Assembly (NCBI GenBank): GCA_934215455.1
Contig: CAKPZX010000062.1
Location: 1-6,513 of the forward strand
Reading direction: 5' to 3'
Length of the DNA stretch: 6,513 nt
Source of the DNA: an uncultured Streptococcus sp.
GTDB taxonomy: Bacteria; Bacillota; Bacilli; Lactobacillales; Streptococcaceae
Shown: one piece after another, positions 5,927-6,513 of the stretch
Layout of the letters: the number at the start of each line of letters is the position of its first letter
Position numbering within the stretch: position 1 is the stretch's first letter
Program-made: the position numbers and the translations under genes
Notes under the pieces: generated by a model
Seen by the model: only the letters and a program-made list of their open reading frames with translations
Told to the model about the DNA's origin: nothing
The model's database searches: none

Positions 5927-6513
5927 ATGACCTATCAAGAAAACTACCAAAAATGGCTCGACTTTGCTGAATTACCAGCTTACCTTCGTGATGAGTTGGT
6001 CGCAATGGATGAAAAAACAAAAGAAGATGCCTTCTATACCAACCTTGAATTCGGTACAGCTGGTATGCGTGGATTAATCGGTGCTGGTACCAACCGTATT
6101 AATATCTATGTTGTTCGCCAAGCAACTGAAGGATTGGCCCAATTGATCGACTCAAAAGGTGAGGAAGCGAAGAAACGCGGTGTTGCGATCGCCTACGACA
6201 GCCGTCACTTCTCTCCTGAGTTTGCTTTTGAATCTGCTCAAGTTTTGGCTGCTCACGGTATCAAATCTTATGTATTTGAAAGCCTACGTCCAACACCTGA
6301 ATTGTCATTTGCTGTTCGTCACCTCCACACATTTGCTGGGATCATGGTAACAGCTAGCCACAACCCTGCTCCATTTAACGGATACAAGGTATACGGTGAA
6401 GACGGTGGACAAATGCCTCCAGCAGATGCTGATGCATTGACAGATTACATCCGTGCTATCGAAAATCCTTTCACTGTACAATTGGCTGACCTTGAAGAAA
6501 GCAAAGCTAACGG
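5927..6513 (+). CDS. pgm: Phosphoglucomutase, N-terminal part (cut by window edge)
   Basis: Only the first 195 codons are present; related alpha-phosphohexomutases of this type are about 570 residues, so roughly two thirds lie outside. The enzyme interconverts glucose 1-phosphate and glucose 6-phosphate, linking glycolysis to UDP-glucose for capsule, cell-wall and glycolipid sugars. Visible family motifs are EFGTAGMRG (41-49), which binds sugar phosphate, AYDSRHFS (89-96), and the active-site loop TASHNP (142-147) with the phosphorylated serine at 144. The metal-binding DGDxDR loop would lie beyond the edge. The ATG at 5927 has AGGAG (5914-5918) eight bases upstream and yields the usual start MTYQENYQKWL. 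PgcA-like phosphomutases of Bacillus are relatives. Phosphomannomutase or phosphopentomutase activity cannot be excluded from this fragment, but phosphoglucomutase is the standard streptococcal assignment. The gene has its own promoter and no functional tie to the CoA operon. Confidence 0.93.
   Translation, partial: MTYQENYQKWLDFAELPAYLRDELVAMDEKTKEDAFYTNLEFGTAGMRGLIGAGTNRINIYVVRQATEGLAQLIDSKGEEAKKRGVAIAYDSRHFSPEFAFESAQVLAAHGIKSYVFESLRPTPELSFAVRHLHTFAGIMVTASHNPAPFNGYKVYGEDGGQMPPADADALTDYIRAIENPFTVQLADLEESKAN

Noticed and set aside
6159..6350. 63-residue plus-strand frame near the right edge
   Set aside because: It is an out-of-frame shadow of the phosphoglucomutase gene, whose conserved motifs read through the same bases.

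Overview
The window looks like an ordinary chromosomal stretch of a low-GC Firmicute, most likely a Streptococcus of the mitis/sanguinis type. The reasons are the protein sequences (a streptococcal-style Fhs, and separate CoaB and CoaC genes rather than a fused Dfp), strong AGGAGG-type ribosome sites, extended -10 promoters, and the gene order fhs / coaB-coaC-ECF S component, which I recall from streptococcal genomes. The species assignment is inference. No CRISPR array, insertion sequence, phage gene, tRNA or rRNA is visible.

Layout: bases 1-82 are a non-coding edge with a strong hairpin that probably ends the first gene. A GNAT acetyltransferase (minus, 83-637) is divergent from a MATE-family multidrug/cation antiporter (plus, 734-2077). 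Their 96-bp spacer holds two back-to-back extended -10 promoters. The MATE gene converges on fhs, formate-tetrahydrofolate ligase (minus, 2146-3816), across one bidirectional terminator. The 175-bp spacer 3817-3991 carries the divergent promoters of fhs and of a three-gene operon, plus a CGAAC palindrome that could be a PurR site.

The plus-strand operon is coaB (3992-4669), coaC (4680-5219) and an ECF transporter S component (5216-5776, ATGA overlap with coaC). CoaC and CoaB make 4'-phosphopantetheine from phosphopantothenate. The coupled S component is plausibly the vitamin uptake subunit feeding the same pathway (pantothenate or a related precursor), using energizing ECF subunits encoded elsewhere. 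A hairpin terminator closes the operon. Phosphoglucomutase (plus, from 5927) follows with its own promoter and runs off the right edge.

I see no clearly new system. The points most worth a second look are the candidate PurR site at fhs, two apparently leaderless promoters (MATE and coaB) with the same spacing, the coaBC-linked S component, and the repeat-like hairpin at the left edge.
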